From Wolfiporia cocos (lineage: Eukaryota > Basidiomycota > Agaricomycetes > Polyporales > Phaeolaceae): 64,000 nucleotides of DNA. The notes beneath the pieces are model-generated. The model worked only from the letters and a program-made list of their open reading frames with translations. It was not told the origin of the DNA and made no database searches. The stretch lies in NCBI GenBank assembly GCA_029448655.1, contig JACCLO010000003.1:1984001-2048000 (forward strand). The letters run 5' to 3'. The position numbers and the translations under genes are program-made. Shown one piece after another: positions 24,301 through 37,482 of this stretch (positions within the stretch are counted from its first letter, which is position 1; each line of letters opens with the position of its first letter).

Positions 24301-27300
24301 AGATGGCGGGTTCCCCGATGACATGGCGACTGATTACTCTACCCTCCCCTCGCGCGCGCGCGTGCGCAATCTCGATCCTGCTTCCGGACCCCCCGGGGGT
24401 TGCGGCTCGGAACAGCCTAGTGGCGCGCGATCGGGTGCCGATGAATGGGCTGGCGCCGCCCGCGCTGCCAGTGCGACTTATGGACATATGTGCGTGATAT
24501 GTCCATGCCCAGACGGACGGACCAATGCGTGCGCACGGCGGGTGCGCAGCTTCCAGGGTGTGTGCTCTGCCGCGCGGGTGACTCCCCCAGCCGCCGCGCC
24601 GCGCGGGCGACCCCAGTCTCGTCCGCCGCCATAGTCTCGCAGGCCTGCGTCGACTGAATGCACCCGGCTGCGAACGCCCCCCAGACGGCTCGCGCTCCTG
24701 ACGATCCGTGCAACGAGGACGACCCGCGCGTACCCGCCCGGCGCAGGACACAGCCCGGCACCCTGCATTCCATGAATTGCGGACGGCGTAGAGTTGGATT
24801 ACCGACCGCGGGTCCTGGCGATGGCCCGGGTGCAGCTTGTCGACAACACAGCGGGAGTATCGGGAGTCTCGGGAGTCTAAGCTGCCCTGCGCCGCGATCG
24901 GGAGGCTTTGTCAAATGCACCGGCGACCGCAATTTCATGTCCAGCGGGCGTCGCGGCGGTGTGCCTCTCCTGCCCATTCGCTCACGGACACATCTTCAGG
25001 AGTTCATTATCGCCGAACTGCGGTATTGTCGCCTGACCTCAACATCCGATCGTGGAGATGCTGATAGCGACGGATCGAACGGCGTATATTTGCAAGCCGC
25101 ACGGACAGCGTTTGCGCCGATATTGCGCTCGATCGCAGGTGCCACAGGTACGTGCCCAGGTGGACTCTGTCAACACAGTGATCACACAATTTTATCCCAT
25201 TCACAATTCCAATGCGCACCCTCATGCCGTCGCGCCGTGTCCAGCCCGCAACACCGTCAATTGCAGTTGTCCGATAGCGCCGTTGTCTCAGCCTCGCCTC
25301 CGTCCTGCCCAGGGGAAACCCGCGCGCTCGGTGTCGGCGGAGCCTCGGACATCCGTGGCATGCGCACCCCAGGCAGCCTCGCTCCGTTCTATGAAGGGCT
25401 CGTGCTCACCTTCGACACGCCCGGACCCGCTTCCGCTCGCCGAGCACGGCCTCGCTGGCTGGCCTCGCGCATGCTCCATCCGGCTCGACGTAGCGCAGCG
25501 CAAGGGGGCCGCACGCGTGCGCGCAGAGGCCCGCGCGCGGGCGGGCAGGTGCGCCACAGCGCGGCGACGGGCACGATCCGCGCGACGCTGATCAGGACGG
25601 CGCGGATGCGCCCCATCGCCCCGATCGTGGCGATCATCATGCCGGCATGCTGCTTCTTGGGCGTGTTCGCCCGATTCGTACGCTTCTTTGCTGTGACAGC
25701 CGGGCCCGCGCGGAAGGGAGCGTTTCTCACAGGGCGCGGCCTGCTGCGTGCTGCGCGGAAGGTATGTCGCGCCCGCGCCTGTCGTCCGACGGAGCCCCCA
25801 TCGAGCGACGGAGCTCCCGTCGAGCATGGCGCCTAGTGCGGTTAGCCCCTGATATGCTTTCTGCGCCCCATTCGCCAGAAGGATGGGCAGGCCGAGAGGG
25901 GGTCCCTGAGTTTGCATTGAGGCAGCTGATGCAGCGTCCCGAAGGAGCCTGTCCCGAGTCTATGCAGCGTCATGCTGCCGACACGCCTGGGAACGTCGTG
26001 CTGTCGGCTGTGCAATTGCACAGATGCAGCGCAGCGCATCCAGCGCTGGCTTCCCCGGACGGAAGCCGGGCTGAGATCATGTCCTCGCACGTCAGGACCC
26101 CTTGTGCTCGATAGGGCATGTGGGGGCAGCTCCGGTGGAACCCGTGCGGGCCACGAGACCTCGCAGGCGTCAGTGCTATGGCGATGTGTGCCGGGCGCGC
26201 TGCAGCGTGTGCACGGATTCCCATGCGGCCCTTCTCGTCTTCTGCGCGCGAAATTCGGTACTGCGGCGCAGAGGCGTATGTCCGCAGCGCGCGCGCGCGC
26301 TGGCGGGCGCCTCGGGGGCCGCGACGTCACCCACTCTGGCAAACATGCCGGCAGGACGCGTCGGGTGACCGTGCTCCACAGCGAAGCTGCCGGTGCACAC
26401 GTCATCGGGTCTGCGCACAGGTGCCCTGCTGCCCGCGCGGCGCGGGGGCTGGCGGCCACGAAGGGGGTGCGCAGAACGGGGGACGCACGCAGCGAGCCCC
26501 TTCACGTGTCGGCGCGAGTTATTGTTATCGACGACGCAGCCCTATGCGGCCTACAGCTCCCGGGGATCGCACGCGTGCTTCCCTTCTGTGCGGGCGCTCG
26601 CGCGTCACGCGCGTCGCCGCTGCCAATCGCGGTGCGCGCGGAGGCACGCGGACGCGGGAGAACGCAGCTGCCAGCGTATGTGGGGCTGGCGAACGGCCTG
26701 GGACGCAGAAGCCTGCAGGCGCCCGGCTGCAGGTGCCCCATCTCGCGGAGGCGATGAACCCCCGAAGAGGGCTCGCTGCGGGCGCAGACCCCGCACCCGA
26801 CCCCGCGGTCGCTGTCCTCGTGCCCCGCCGGCGGGCCATCGCGCCCCACGCGCGTGGGGCGAGGGGAAGGCCGCTGTACGCCCGCCGCGCACGTGCCGGC
26901 ACACCCTCAGGGAGCGAATTTGATGTATCATGCAGGCGTCGGGTCCGTGCTCGGGCGGGGCCGGACTGCTCGGGCGGGGCCCGGCACAGGTGAGACCTGC
27001 TCGAGTCGGATCCGGATCGCTCGATCGTGTTTCGCATGCGCGATCGCATCATCCGCGTGCGGCGTCTGCGCCCGGCCACTGTGGCTCGCAGGCCACACGC
27101 AATGATCGGTCCATTCACATTCCCCGATCCTGTTCCGGCCGCGGTCACCATCCCGCCAGCGTCCGGGGCATCACAGACACGGCGTCGCGCTGGACAGATG
27201 GACATCCCATATCCAAATTCCCAATATGTACATATGATGCTCGCGCCCATCGGGCCACCGCCAGGTATCCGGGCGCACCCCGCATAAGGCCATGACGGCA

Positions 27301-30300
27301 TTCCAGAACGGCGGGGCGGCAAACACGACGTGCGACGTGTGATATTCATCTAGTGAGCTTCTGCGCGCATCAGGCAGGCGCTCTCCCCGCGCCGCAGTGT
27401 CCTCCAGCCAGATGGCGATGTGTGGGTCCCAGGGCAACGACGCCGCCCACGTCGAGCGCAGAGCGCCGCCCGCCCGCGCCCGCCGCGCCCGCCCGGCCGC
27501 CCGTCACTCCGCCCGTAGCAACGGCTGCACGCCGGCCGTAGCGCGAGATAAGATAGCTGCATCCCTGGTCTTGTCGCGGGAGCAGCAGCAGCCCTTCGCC
27601 GCACAGCCCGGCCGGATCAGTCACGGCCCCCCGCGGACGAGCACGCTGCTCGGCGTGCATTCAGATGCCCACCGCCGCGCGGCGGCAGGCGTGCGGGTTT
27701 GTCAGCGTCCGCGCACTACGACCGGACGGTGCGCTCAGACAGTTCCTGTCACCCGCGCGCGAAGGGCCCGACGCGAAGGGGCCCGGCACGCGCGCGTTTC
27801 GTCGATAGGCCGCGGAGATGCAGGCTCGGGGGCAGTTGCTGCTCCAGCTGCTTCGCGCGTGGGTGGGCTCCCCGGGCGCGGGCTGCCCCATCCGGCGCGC
27901 TGGGTGCGCGAGCTAGAGTCAGCGCCCGCCCGCCCGCTGTACTGTAAGCTGCGAGACGAGGCCGATCCTGCGAGCGTGCTATTTCGTATTCAGCCCTGGC
28001 CAGGCACGGCGCACTGTCGGGCGAGTGGCAATCCTCGGCCTGCGACGCCCGCGCGACGTGTGTCGCGCGCCTGGCATATCCATATCGCCCAGATCCTCCT
28101 GCCGTGCACGTTCGTTTGTCCCTCCCCGGCGTGTGTCCGGGCGACACCCGCGTCGCCGCATCTGTCAGCCGTGCATAACATATGTGTTGCGTCGCGCGAA
28201 CAAGGACCCTGCGGATGCGCACGGATACGGGTGCGGCCTGACGTGTCATGCACGCAGCAGCACTCAATCATCGACGCAGCATCTGGACACATCAGCCCGA
28301 CATGTCACCAAGCATGCAAACGACCGCGTCCGCGCACAGCCCCCGAGCTATCAATTACGCGGCGACACCCACCCATCCCTGGACGCCTCCGCCCGCGCGC
28401 TCGCCAGCGCGCTCCACCCGCTGACAGCACGCACGCACAGAGGCGCAGCCGCTGCACCCTGCGCAGATACCCGCGACAGCAGAAGCAGCGGCAGCAGCAG
28501 CCCCGCGCCACCGCGAGCTGACGTATTCACGCACGCGCATCAGACCGTATATGGGCGGGATGATGCGTCCGACCCTCTCCTTGATATCGGCAGCGCGATC
28601 GCCGTGGCTTGATGACCGTCGGGGTCCTCCCGCGCTAGCCACGCAGCGGGGGATCCACCCATGGCCCGCCGCTCAGCCAGCCCGCGGTGCCCGCGGCCCC
28701 TCCTTCCGAGGGGCCCGGCGCGGCGATCGCTCCCCAAAAAATGCGTGCGTTGCGCTGCTATTGCGTCCGCCGGCGCGTGGCCTCCGACGCGGATCGCACA
28801 AGGCCTCCTCCGCGATGCCCGTGCGTGCGCCACGGACACCGCGCACGGTGATGGTGACGGCGACGGTGCCGGACAGGCGCTGCGCCCGGCACGCGCGGGC
28901 GCTGGGCGGCGGGCTGGTGAACGTTTAGACGCAATCTCCGCGGGGCGCGCGAGGCGGGCGGCTGGGGGCTGGGACCGACGCAAAGTATGCACGACGCGCC
29001 GTGCGTGGGTGGGTGTGTCTGCGATCAGCCTGCGGGCGCGCGGCCCGTGCGCGCGGCCATCTCAGCGTGCGGCGTGCCCGGATCGATGTGATTTGGGCGC
29101 GAGGGTGGGTGCTCCTGTGCTGATGATCCAGGCAGATCAGACAAAATGCGGTGCACGTTCGCACCGGGCGAGTCGAGTCGGACACCCGGGCGGCATCCGC
29201 GGCGTCCGTGTCTGTCCGCCAAAAAGACGTACGTGCGCGCACGTCGCCTAAGAACAAGAACGCAGGAGAGCAGGGAGGAGGCGAGGTCGCCGGCACACAC
29301 GTGGGCCACAGGCCTTGGAACTGTGTCTTGTTTTGGACGACGTGGGCCATAACGCTCGATCGGCGACCCCGCAAGATAACGATGTGTGCGTCGGCGGATG
29401 GCTGATATGAGGGCCCGGGACCGGATGTGATCCGTGATAGCAGTATCTCCCGCTAGGGAATGTTAATGAGACCTGGCCCGGCATGGGTCCGGTTCGCCTG
29501 GCGGCCGGGCCTGAGTCGTCCAATATGGCGTTGCGCGGCTGCGATGACGTCTCGCTCGACGTCGCGCGCGCAAGGGCCCAGGATTATCCTGCATGTACAG
29601 TGGCCGCGAGCAGGTCGGGTGCGCGGGCAGGTGAGCGGCCCAGGACGCTTGGCGTGATGTCAAGTGACAGCGGTGAGACAGGGGCCCAAACTCAAACGCA
29701 GACAGACGCGGTGTCGCCCCTGCTGCCGCCCCTGCTGCCGTCCCGCCCGCCATCGCCGCGTCAGATTGCGAGCCATCACACGTGCGCACGAGCCCGGCGA
29801 TGCGCGATAGGGTGACTGTGCGCGGCGGTCGCGACACGGGCATAACGGGCGGCGCCACGCACTGCGCCATGCCCGGCCTCCATGCCCGGCCTGCGGTGGG
29901 TGTGGCAGCGGGTGGGAGGCTCGCGCGCATGACGTAATGCGGCGGCGCGTGACCGAGGCGGCGGCGCGTCACTCAGGCTCGCGAGAGCGCAGGGCGAGGG
30001 GTGCCGCATCAGTGATGCCCGCGTCGGACAGGGGTGATGGCTGATGAGTGCGTCGCGTCGCAGGCCCCGCATCGCCCGCGTCGCGACGTGCGCCCCACAG
30101 CGCCCGCGCGAGTTGAGCCGGCGTGCGCGATGCACGCACGGTCCGGATCGCGTCATGCCGCGTGGCGCGGAGGGCCATCGTCGCGAAGCGTGGCCGCGAA
30201 CCGGACGCAGCCGCCCGGATCGGATCACGCGCGCGCCATCCGCGGGTCGAGCGCGCGCGCGCGTGGCGGGGATACTATCTCGCAGCGGGCGCGCAGCTGC

Positions 30301-31188
30301 CCACACGTGCGATCAGCGGGCGGCAGGCGAGCTGACTCGACAGACGTCGCGACGCGAGCTGGGGTGGGCGTGCGTATCGTCTCGTATCGCGGCAGGGAAC
30401 GAGGCGTGAGGGGCGCCCGTGGCCGGGCCCTGAAACGCGAACGCGCCTGTGCAGGGTCCGTCCGGCCGAGGAGCACGCCGGGTGCCCCCACCGTGCAGCT
30501 GTCACGGGGGAAGGTTCAGACGCTGCAGCGATGGCGAGATGTCTCGTTGGACGGCGGGGAATGGAGTGCACGCTGGATCTGGCGACTGAATTGGCGGGCG
30601 ATATGGCTGCGCAGGCCCGGGCGAGGGGCACGTGCGCACGCTGGGGTGCGGGTGGCCGGCGCGGGCAGCACGGCGGCGCGCGGCGTGCTTGGGCAGCATC
30701 GTCGTGCGCGGCGGCGAGGCAGGGCGGGGCGAGCGTGGGCAGGGACGCGCTCGACGCGACGCGACGCGGTGCCACAGACGCGCGCGACAATTGTCGCGAC
30801 GTTATCGTCCGAAGCAGACGGATAATCGTGTGCCCCGAAACAGCAGGAGGGGCACGCATGCCAGAAAAGGGTAGATTGCGTGCTATATCGGGGGGCCCAA
30901 GGGTGCGGAACCCCCGCTGGACAGGGAAGGGAGGCGACAGCCAATGGGGGGGCTGCGCGCGTGGGAAGGGCGAAGATGCGATGTGGAAGGCTTCTGGAAG
31001 GCATCGGGGCTGGATCTGGGCGGAGATGGAAAGGAGTGATGGCGATCGGCAGGAGACGCGGGGGCCAAGCTCGCGACGGAAAACACGGTTAAATAACATG
31101 TTATATCGGACGACGTCGCAGCCCGCTGCTCTTGACGGTCGCTGTCGATGAGCCCTGCTTCTCGCTGAACGCCTGTCGCCGCCCGCCC
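24300..31188. other. GC- and CpG-rich region, no supportable gene
   Basis: The base composition changes sharply near 24.25 kb to strongly GC rich with dense CpG and runs such as GCGCGCGC. Long frames of up to about 390 codons occur on both strands and in overlapping phases. They are rich in Arg, Ala, Pro and Gly, which is what a stop-poor GC-rich sequence yields by chance. I see no family motif, start context or intron pattern that favours one. It may include the long 5' region of the CON7-type gene. Confidence 0.6.
24480..24506. repeat. Perfect inverted repeat, 10-bp arms
   Basis: ATGGACATAT at 24480 to 24489 is matched exactly by ATATGTCCAT at 24497 to 24506 with a 7-base spacer. It is an AT-rich palindrome in a very GC-rich background, which suits a dimer-binding site, but nothing else supports that. 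Confidence 0.7.
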
Positions 31189-32923
31189 ATGCTCCACCAC
31201 CTGTCCTCCGCGCAGCAGCCGTTCCTGCCTGCCCTCGGCGACTACCCGGACTACCCGCTCCACGCCCCCGGCCGCGCCCGCCTCGACGACGTCGTGCACC
31301 TCGCCCCGCCGCACCCCGCCGACAAGCCGTTCGCCGTGCACCCGCCGTCCCCCGTGCACACCGCGCCCGACTCGGACGCCAGCTCGCCGTCCCCCGGCAG
31401 CGTCCACCAGTATGACCTGTCCAGCCCGTCCGTGCCCCCGATGTTCCCCCCGCACCCCGCCGACGCCCTGGCCCAGTACGCGCCCCCGCCGACCGCGAGC
31501 AGCGTGAGCTCCGCCGGCTCGCTCTCCCGCTCCCCCGCCCAGCCGTTCGCCCCGCCGGAGTACGCGTACGCCGCCGGCCACCGCCGCGCCTCCGAGCCCT
31601 CCGCGCCACACCCGTTCGCGTTCGACCCGCAGCGCTCGCCGCACGCGGGCTCGCCCGCGTTCCCCGCTGCGCAGTACCCGTACCCGCCCGCCGCGTGGCC
31701 ACACGGCCGGCACGAGTCGCCCGTGTCGCCCGTCTACGCCGGCAGCGCGGGCAGCCCCGACTCCGGCGCCGGCCCCAGCCCGCCCCCGCGCGCCGGCACG
31801 CTGCAGAGCCCGCAGCAGATCCAGATGCAGCGCAGCGCGAACGGGAAGACGTACTCGTTCGTCTCCCTCCCCGGCAACGCCGTCAAGAAGCGCCCCCGCC
31901 GCCGCTACGACGAGATCGAGCGCCTCTACCAGTGCAAGTGAGTGTCCCGCCCCGCCGCCCCGCCCCGCGCTCACCCGCCCCAGCTGGCCAAACTGCACAA
32001 AGGCCTACGGCACCCTCAACCACCTCAACGCGCACGTCACCATGCAGAAGCACGGCCCGAAGCGCAGCCCCGGAGGTGCGTCTCCCGCCCGCCCGCTGCG
32101 CCCCGCTGACCCGCCCCCAGAGTTCAAGGAGCTCCGCAAGCAGTGGCGCGCCGCCAAGAAGGAGGCCGACGAGGCCGAGCGCGAGGCCCACGCCCAGGCC
32201 GCCGCCCTCGCCCACCACCAGCACCCACACGCCGGCGCGCACCCGCACGCGCCCATGTCCGGCCTCGCGCAGGCGCCGCAGGCGATGAGCGGGCTCTCGC
32301 TCGGTCCCGGCATGCGCCCCCTCGACCAGTTCCACGCGCACAGCCAGGGCGGCGCGCTCCCGCAGCTCCCCTACGCGCGCCGCGACTCGTACGCGGGCAG
32401 CCCGTACACGACCGCGCCGTCCGCATACCCGCTGACCGGGCCCGGCGTCGGCGCGGGCGTCCCCGAGCTGCGCTACCCGCTCGCGTCGCCCGCGGTAGAG
32501 CACGCGCCGCTCCGCTACGGCGACGCGCCGCGCTACGCGCACGCGCACCAGGGCGACGCGCACGACCTCGCGGGCTACTACCGCGCCGACCCGCCCGCGT
32601 GGCAGCAGGCGCACCACCACGCGTCGCCGCACACGCCGCACGAGCACGAGCTGCGCCCCGCGCGCCCTGCGCACCCGTACTACCAGCTGCACCCGCAGGG
32701 CGCGGAGGGCGGTCCGGCGTCCGCGTTTGCCGGCGGGGACGTCCCGCAGCTCGCCGCCCACGTCTCGCTCGGCCGCAACACGCTCCCCGCGAACAGCACG
32801 CTGCTCACGCCGCTCCCCGGCTTCGAGCCGGACCCGGAGCTCCAGCGCGCGATGGAGCAGAGCCACGGCCGCTACGCGCACGAGCACGCGCACGGCCACG
32901 CGCAGGAGGGGTACTACGACTGA
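31189..32923 (+). CDS. CON7: CON7-type C2H2 zinc-finger transcription factor, 3 exons
   Basis: Proteins of this family are nuclear factors; in Magnaporthe, Con7 is needed for conidium and infection-related development. Three exons join at 31939 to 31984 and near 32077 to 32121 (GTGCGTC...CCCCCAG). The diagnostic block reads YSFVSLPGNAVKKRPRRRYDEIERLY in short overlapping parts, followed across the first intron by the finger YQCNWPNCTKAYGTLNHLNAHV and then MQKHGPKRSPGEFKELRKQWR. The finger has C-x4-C...H-x3to5-H spacing. The N-terminal 200 residues are Pro/Ala/Ser rich and the C-terminal half is His, Ala and Tyr rich, both likely disordered. I start at the ATG at 31189 (MLHHLSSAQQPF). Total length is about 545 residues. 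Codon use is extremely GC rich, like its flanks. The family call is firm; the biological role in this species is inferred. Confidence 0.9.
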
Positions 32924-35900
32924 GGGAGGGCCACGACCCAGCCCGCGCGCGCGCCCATGCACGCACGACGCACGACGCCGCCGGCGCGCATGCAAAGCTC
33001 CGCCCAGCTCGACGGCCGCCGCCGCCGCCGCTCGACTACTGTACATACCACCATATCCGCCACTCACACTACGCTGTTGCTATTCGGCGCCCAGCCTACT
33101 TTACTTATTTTGCATCACATTATGGCCCAGCCGCACCCTGCCCGCCCGCGTGCGCCGAACGCAGCCTGTCTCGCTCCGCACGCGTAATCGCCCGCCCGCC
33201 GCGGTACTGTACGGTGTACTTTTTTCCTGTAAGTGTATGACTACTCTACGCGCGCCGTCCCTTGCCTGGACCGCGGCACGCAGAAATCCGCACTCCGCGT
33301 TCGCCATTCGACTCGCTCACCCGTTATCCACGATGCTCTGCCTGCTTACCGCTGCTTACTGTACGCGCCACCGCGGTAATCGCGAGCCGGCCGCCCCCTT
33401 ATAGCTCACGTGTGCCCGCACGGTAGGACCTGTACATAGTTGCTCGCTATTCGCGTTCGGTGTACATGCGTGTATTGGGTATGCTTCTGTCCGTACTTAG
33501 AATACGCATTAACGTTGCTCGCCATCTGCGCGAACGCCGTCCGCCGTCCGAGCCCGGAGAACGCCAAGCACGCACACGCGCGGGCTCGGTGCCCGCAGAG
33601 AGGCACGGATGCGCACACGCGACGATCGTGATCTGGCGGGCAAACCGAGCAGCCTGCGGGCCGTGGCCGCTGCAGCACCCGCGCGCGTGCGCCGGCCCCG
33701 AGCCATGTGCGCGCGCGCACGCAGACGCAGACGCAGAAGCAGGCGCAGGCGCAGGCGCAGACGCAGGCACAGGCGTAGACGGGGACCCGCCCGCCGGCCT
33801 GCCCTGCCCGCTCCGCACGCACCTCGGGCCCCACCGCATCCCCGCGCGCGTGCCGCTGCGCCCGCGGTCCCGTGGCTGCGTGGCTCGGACGAGCGCATGC
33901 ACCCGGGCTTCCTGCCTTCCTTCCTCGCGGCACGCTTCGCGAAGGCGAAGCGACGGAAGCCCCATGCTGGATTCAGAGATTGGATAGGCAGATCGGTTTA
34001 TCCTCCATATGGGGCTGGCTAGCGGGATGTGCGATGCGCCCGCGCTCGACGGCCGACTGCGCAGGCGACGTGGCGGGCGCGGGCTGCAGGACGGGGCCGG
34101 GCGGACGTCGGAGGGCGTAGCAGCAGGCGCGGACGCTGTAGCGACGCAGAAGCGGGTGCGAGGGAGCGCTGGCAGAAGAGCTGGGGGGTCCCACCGCGGG
34201 ATCGTTCGCGGCGAGGCGGATTCTATTCGTGGCGGCACAGTGGCCAGGCTGGACGCGGCGGCAGGCGTGATCAGCGAGGATTTGTCAGGGTGCGCTGAGG
34301 CTATCAGCCCAACGTCACGGGCGCGGGCCTCGAGGCGCGGGCCAGGCGGGGTGCAGCTTCCACGGTGCGCTGTGCGGCCTTCGCAAGATCTGTGGGGCAG
34401 CAGATGCGATAGGCGTGCGCGCCTGGCCCGGAGGGCTGCTGAAATTCGACGGTGCCCTCCTCGCGGGTGGGAACGACGCGATCCTGTGATCAGCGCATGC
34501 CGATGCCAATTGTTCTCTTCCCCACATCACGTTTCAGCGAAGCACGAAGCCAATCCTTCTTCCATCCATCAAGCCACCGCTGCTCCTCCCGGATGGCGTC
34601 GGCCACTGCGCGTGAGGATATGCTCATTGTGCTCCTGCCTGCCACGTTTGTCACCATCCATGGACGCCGCGCCGCACCCATTGTGCTATTGTTACCGACG
34701 AGTAGCGTTCCCCGGCCAATCCCAGCGTCTCCCAGGCGCGACATGTTCGCGTCCGCCGCTGCCCGCAATCCCGACGCCATTGGCCGCGCTATATCGAGGT
34801 CGGTGTGCAGCATTTGCCCCCAGGGTTCGGTGGCGTGATTGACAGACACGGGGCGCCGTTGCACGCTGTATTTGTGTTTTGTCAGGGAACGGTCGCTCTG
34901 CGTGGTTGCAATTGACCACAGCGCGCACCCTGCCTACCCCCAGGCGTCAGCACGATTGGCGGAATAAATATGGCGTGCAACTGAAGCCGACAGGCGCTAT
35001 CGGCGAGACAGCGCGGCCTATTTCCCGGCTCAGCATGACCTGGCCGACTCTGGCCGCGCGGCCACACCGTGACTGAGCAGCCCACCAGCCCCATTTGGCC
35101 GCGTCTCCTATGCGCGCAGACTCGCGCTCGACCCAGTCTCCGCATTCTGTCCGACACAGATACGAGGTACGTGAGTTTGGACGCCACTCGGGCCGCCGAA
35201 GGCGCGGAACTCAGTCTCTGATATTGCATCTGCCTCTCCCCTGTCATGCACGTCATGTCGCGGCACCGGTGCGCTGCAACCTCGCACCCCGCAGCTGCGG
35301 TAGCTGCCACCCCCCGTCGCGACATCAGTGCAATAATCTGCATTCTGCCAAGCCATCCCTGTCCAACGGCCTATCGCACGGCGCGCTCGGAGGGTCGCCC
35401 TCCACACATCAGATCCATGAACTCCCGCGGACGAAGTAGTCGCGCACTGTGCATATGTATTGCGCTGTCAATTTTTCTGCCCCAGCAACTGTGGCGTCCC
35501 GACGTGGCGCCGTTTGACGACCCGGCGCTGTGCGCGAGAGGCCCGGGGGGCCGCGGCTGCTCGCAGCATCTCCATGGACAGTTCCAATTGAATTCACCTC
35601 ATTTACGTTCATCCACAGCTGGCGCCACAATCATGTACAACCCTGACCCCACGTCACAAGAAACGCATAAAGCGCCTGCGCAAGGCGGGGCGCGGTAAAC
35701 CGTTGCCCCGTCTGCAGATCTGGGGTGGGCACTCTATGGTCGCAGCATCTCTGCATAATTTGATGCATGTGCGCCGCGGGGGAACGACACTATCCCTGTG
35801 AGTGTTCATCACGGATAAAGACGCGCGATTGCTTTGTATTGCGACTGCGTCTGTACCGGCCGCATTATCACTCGGACGCAAATTTGCAGAGGCTATGTCA

Positions 35901-37482
35901 TGCCGCGACGCACCGCTGACCCGCGGGCAATACGCAGTCAAATGGATGGAGCGGATTGCCGTTGTAACGACGATGATTGTGCCGGGAGACGGTGGTCCCA
36001 CGTTGCCGACGATTTTTCATGCGCCGTCATAGCCGCTGGCAAGTCCTCTGGAGAAAGTTCGTATTCTGTTAGATACGTTTGCGACTCTGGATTATGCGCG
36101 GGTTTTCTGGTGCGCCCGATGATGCTGGGTGCGCTGTTTTACCGCCTGCGGTACTTCCCGGTGCGTGATCATTGGGTTCGTTCCGCGCCCTTCGAGAAAT
36201 GCTTGCATGCACATCACCTGCAGCGATTCTTCTATTGCCCGCTCCTCGTCGCACGCTCTCGCCAGCTGCCGGGTGGAAATACCATTTCCTCGTCCCCGTT
36301 CTCGCGGGAAAATGACCATGCGTAGCAATCTTGCAGGAACATTTACGCGACCGAGCATATCCCCTTTCTAGCTGCAGACGGCAGGGATGCTACGCAACGC
36401 TGAAACTGCCGCAGCCTTGCCCCAGGGCACCCATTGCAGCCCGCAATCGCTGGCGCTCGCAATTATCCATGGCGCTCGCGTGCTGTGTTCTCAGTCGCGT
36501 CAGATTGCAAGAAGCCCGAGCGGCCTCGGACAATTGCAGATACTTCCGGCAGGCACGCGCCACGCCGAACGAAGATGCCGTTATCCACAGCGCGATATTC
36601 ATAATATATTAATGCCGCCCCAGCGAATTGTGGCGGGCCGCTGCACAGCGCAAGGTGACACCACGACGCCGCGTGTCAAGGCAGGTGCCCGCACACGCCC
36701 TTCGCGGGCCCACGCGCGTGCTGATCGATGACGCAGCGCGGGTACAGCCAGCCCGCACGCCCGTCGCGAGGTGACCCTGGTGCGTGGCCGGCTATCGCAT
36801 CGAGATGCGTGAAGCTCAGCGTCTGATCTCAGGCCGCGCCGCGTGCGCGCAGAGGGCGCGGTTCTGATGGACGGCGCAATTAATGCAAATGGGGGCGATC
36901 GCCCCGCCTGCCACAGAAGCCCTCGCACGCGGCGGGGCTTTCCGCGACGCGCGTCGCCGCCCGCTGCTGCGCGGGTCGGCGTTGCGACGCTTGCGTAAGC
37001 AGCGCGGTAGAATTTGTGCCCCCTCGCGTCGTCAACCGGTGCGGACTGGTCTGGCCGCTGTGGGCTTGAGATTGAGTAATGCGGATGAGGCCTCGCGGTA
37101 TGTGGTTCCCGCAGCTCGATGCGGGGAAACGCTTTCCCTGCTCCCGTAGTTGTGATTCTTCTGCTGGGATCTGTTGGAACTAGAATTCGGAGAGCGCGTA
37201 GAATGTGCGCGCCATTGAATTTCGAATACTAGTTGTCAAATGGCTATGTAACGAGAGTGAACAAATACTTATGTGCCAGCAAGGTTTCTTCCAAGTTCAA
37301 GTTGAAACAAGCGGTCTGGTCTGTGTCTTACAAAATCAATGAGCTATTTCCGCCCGTTCCGGGCCAGTATGAGTGGCGTCGGACGCTTGTGCCACGTGGC
37401 TCTCCTAGTATGGCAAGGCCCGTATCCCAACCATCGCCAAACGAACCACGCTCACCATCGCTGGCAACTCAACCCGTTCATC
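32924..37482. other. GC-rich to mixed intergenic region
   Basis: About 4.5 kb after the CON7-type gene holds its 3' UTR and a slow fall in GC content. Frames such as plus 34009 to 34842 and minus 33447 to 34238 lack any motif and overlap each other on both strands. I see no gene, RNA or mobile element that I can support, apart from a hexanucleotide repeat at 33721. Confidence 0.5.
33721..33780. repeat. Hexanucleotide microsatellite, GCAGRC-type
   Basis: About ten units alternate between GCAGAC and GCAGGC with a few variants. The repeat sits in intergenic DNA. Confidence 0.8.

Noticed and set aside
24658..31150. Long ORFs of 200 to 475 codons on both strands in the GC-rich island
   Set aside because: They overlap in several phases on both strands, are dominated by Arg, Ala, Pro and Gly, and show no motif or start context. 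GC-rich DNA has few stop codons, so such frames are expected by chance.
31695..33240. Frames shifted against or opposite to the CON7-type gene, up to 394 codons
   Set aside because: They are shadows of the GC-rich coding exons; only the plus-strand frame with the zinc finger and its splice sites makes sense.
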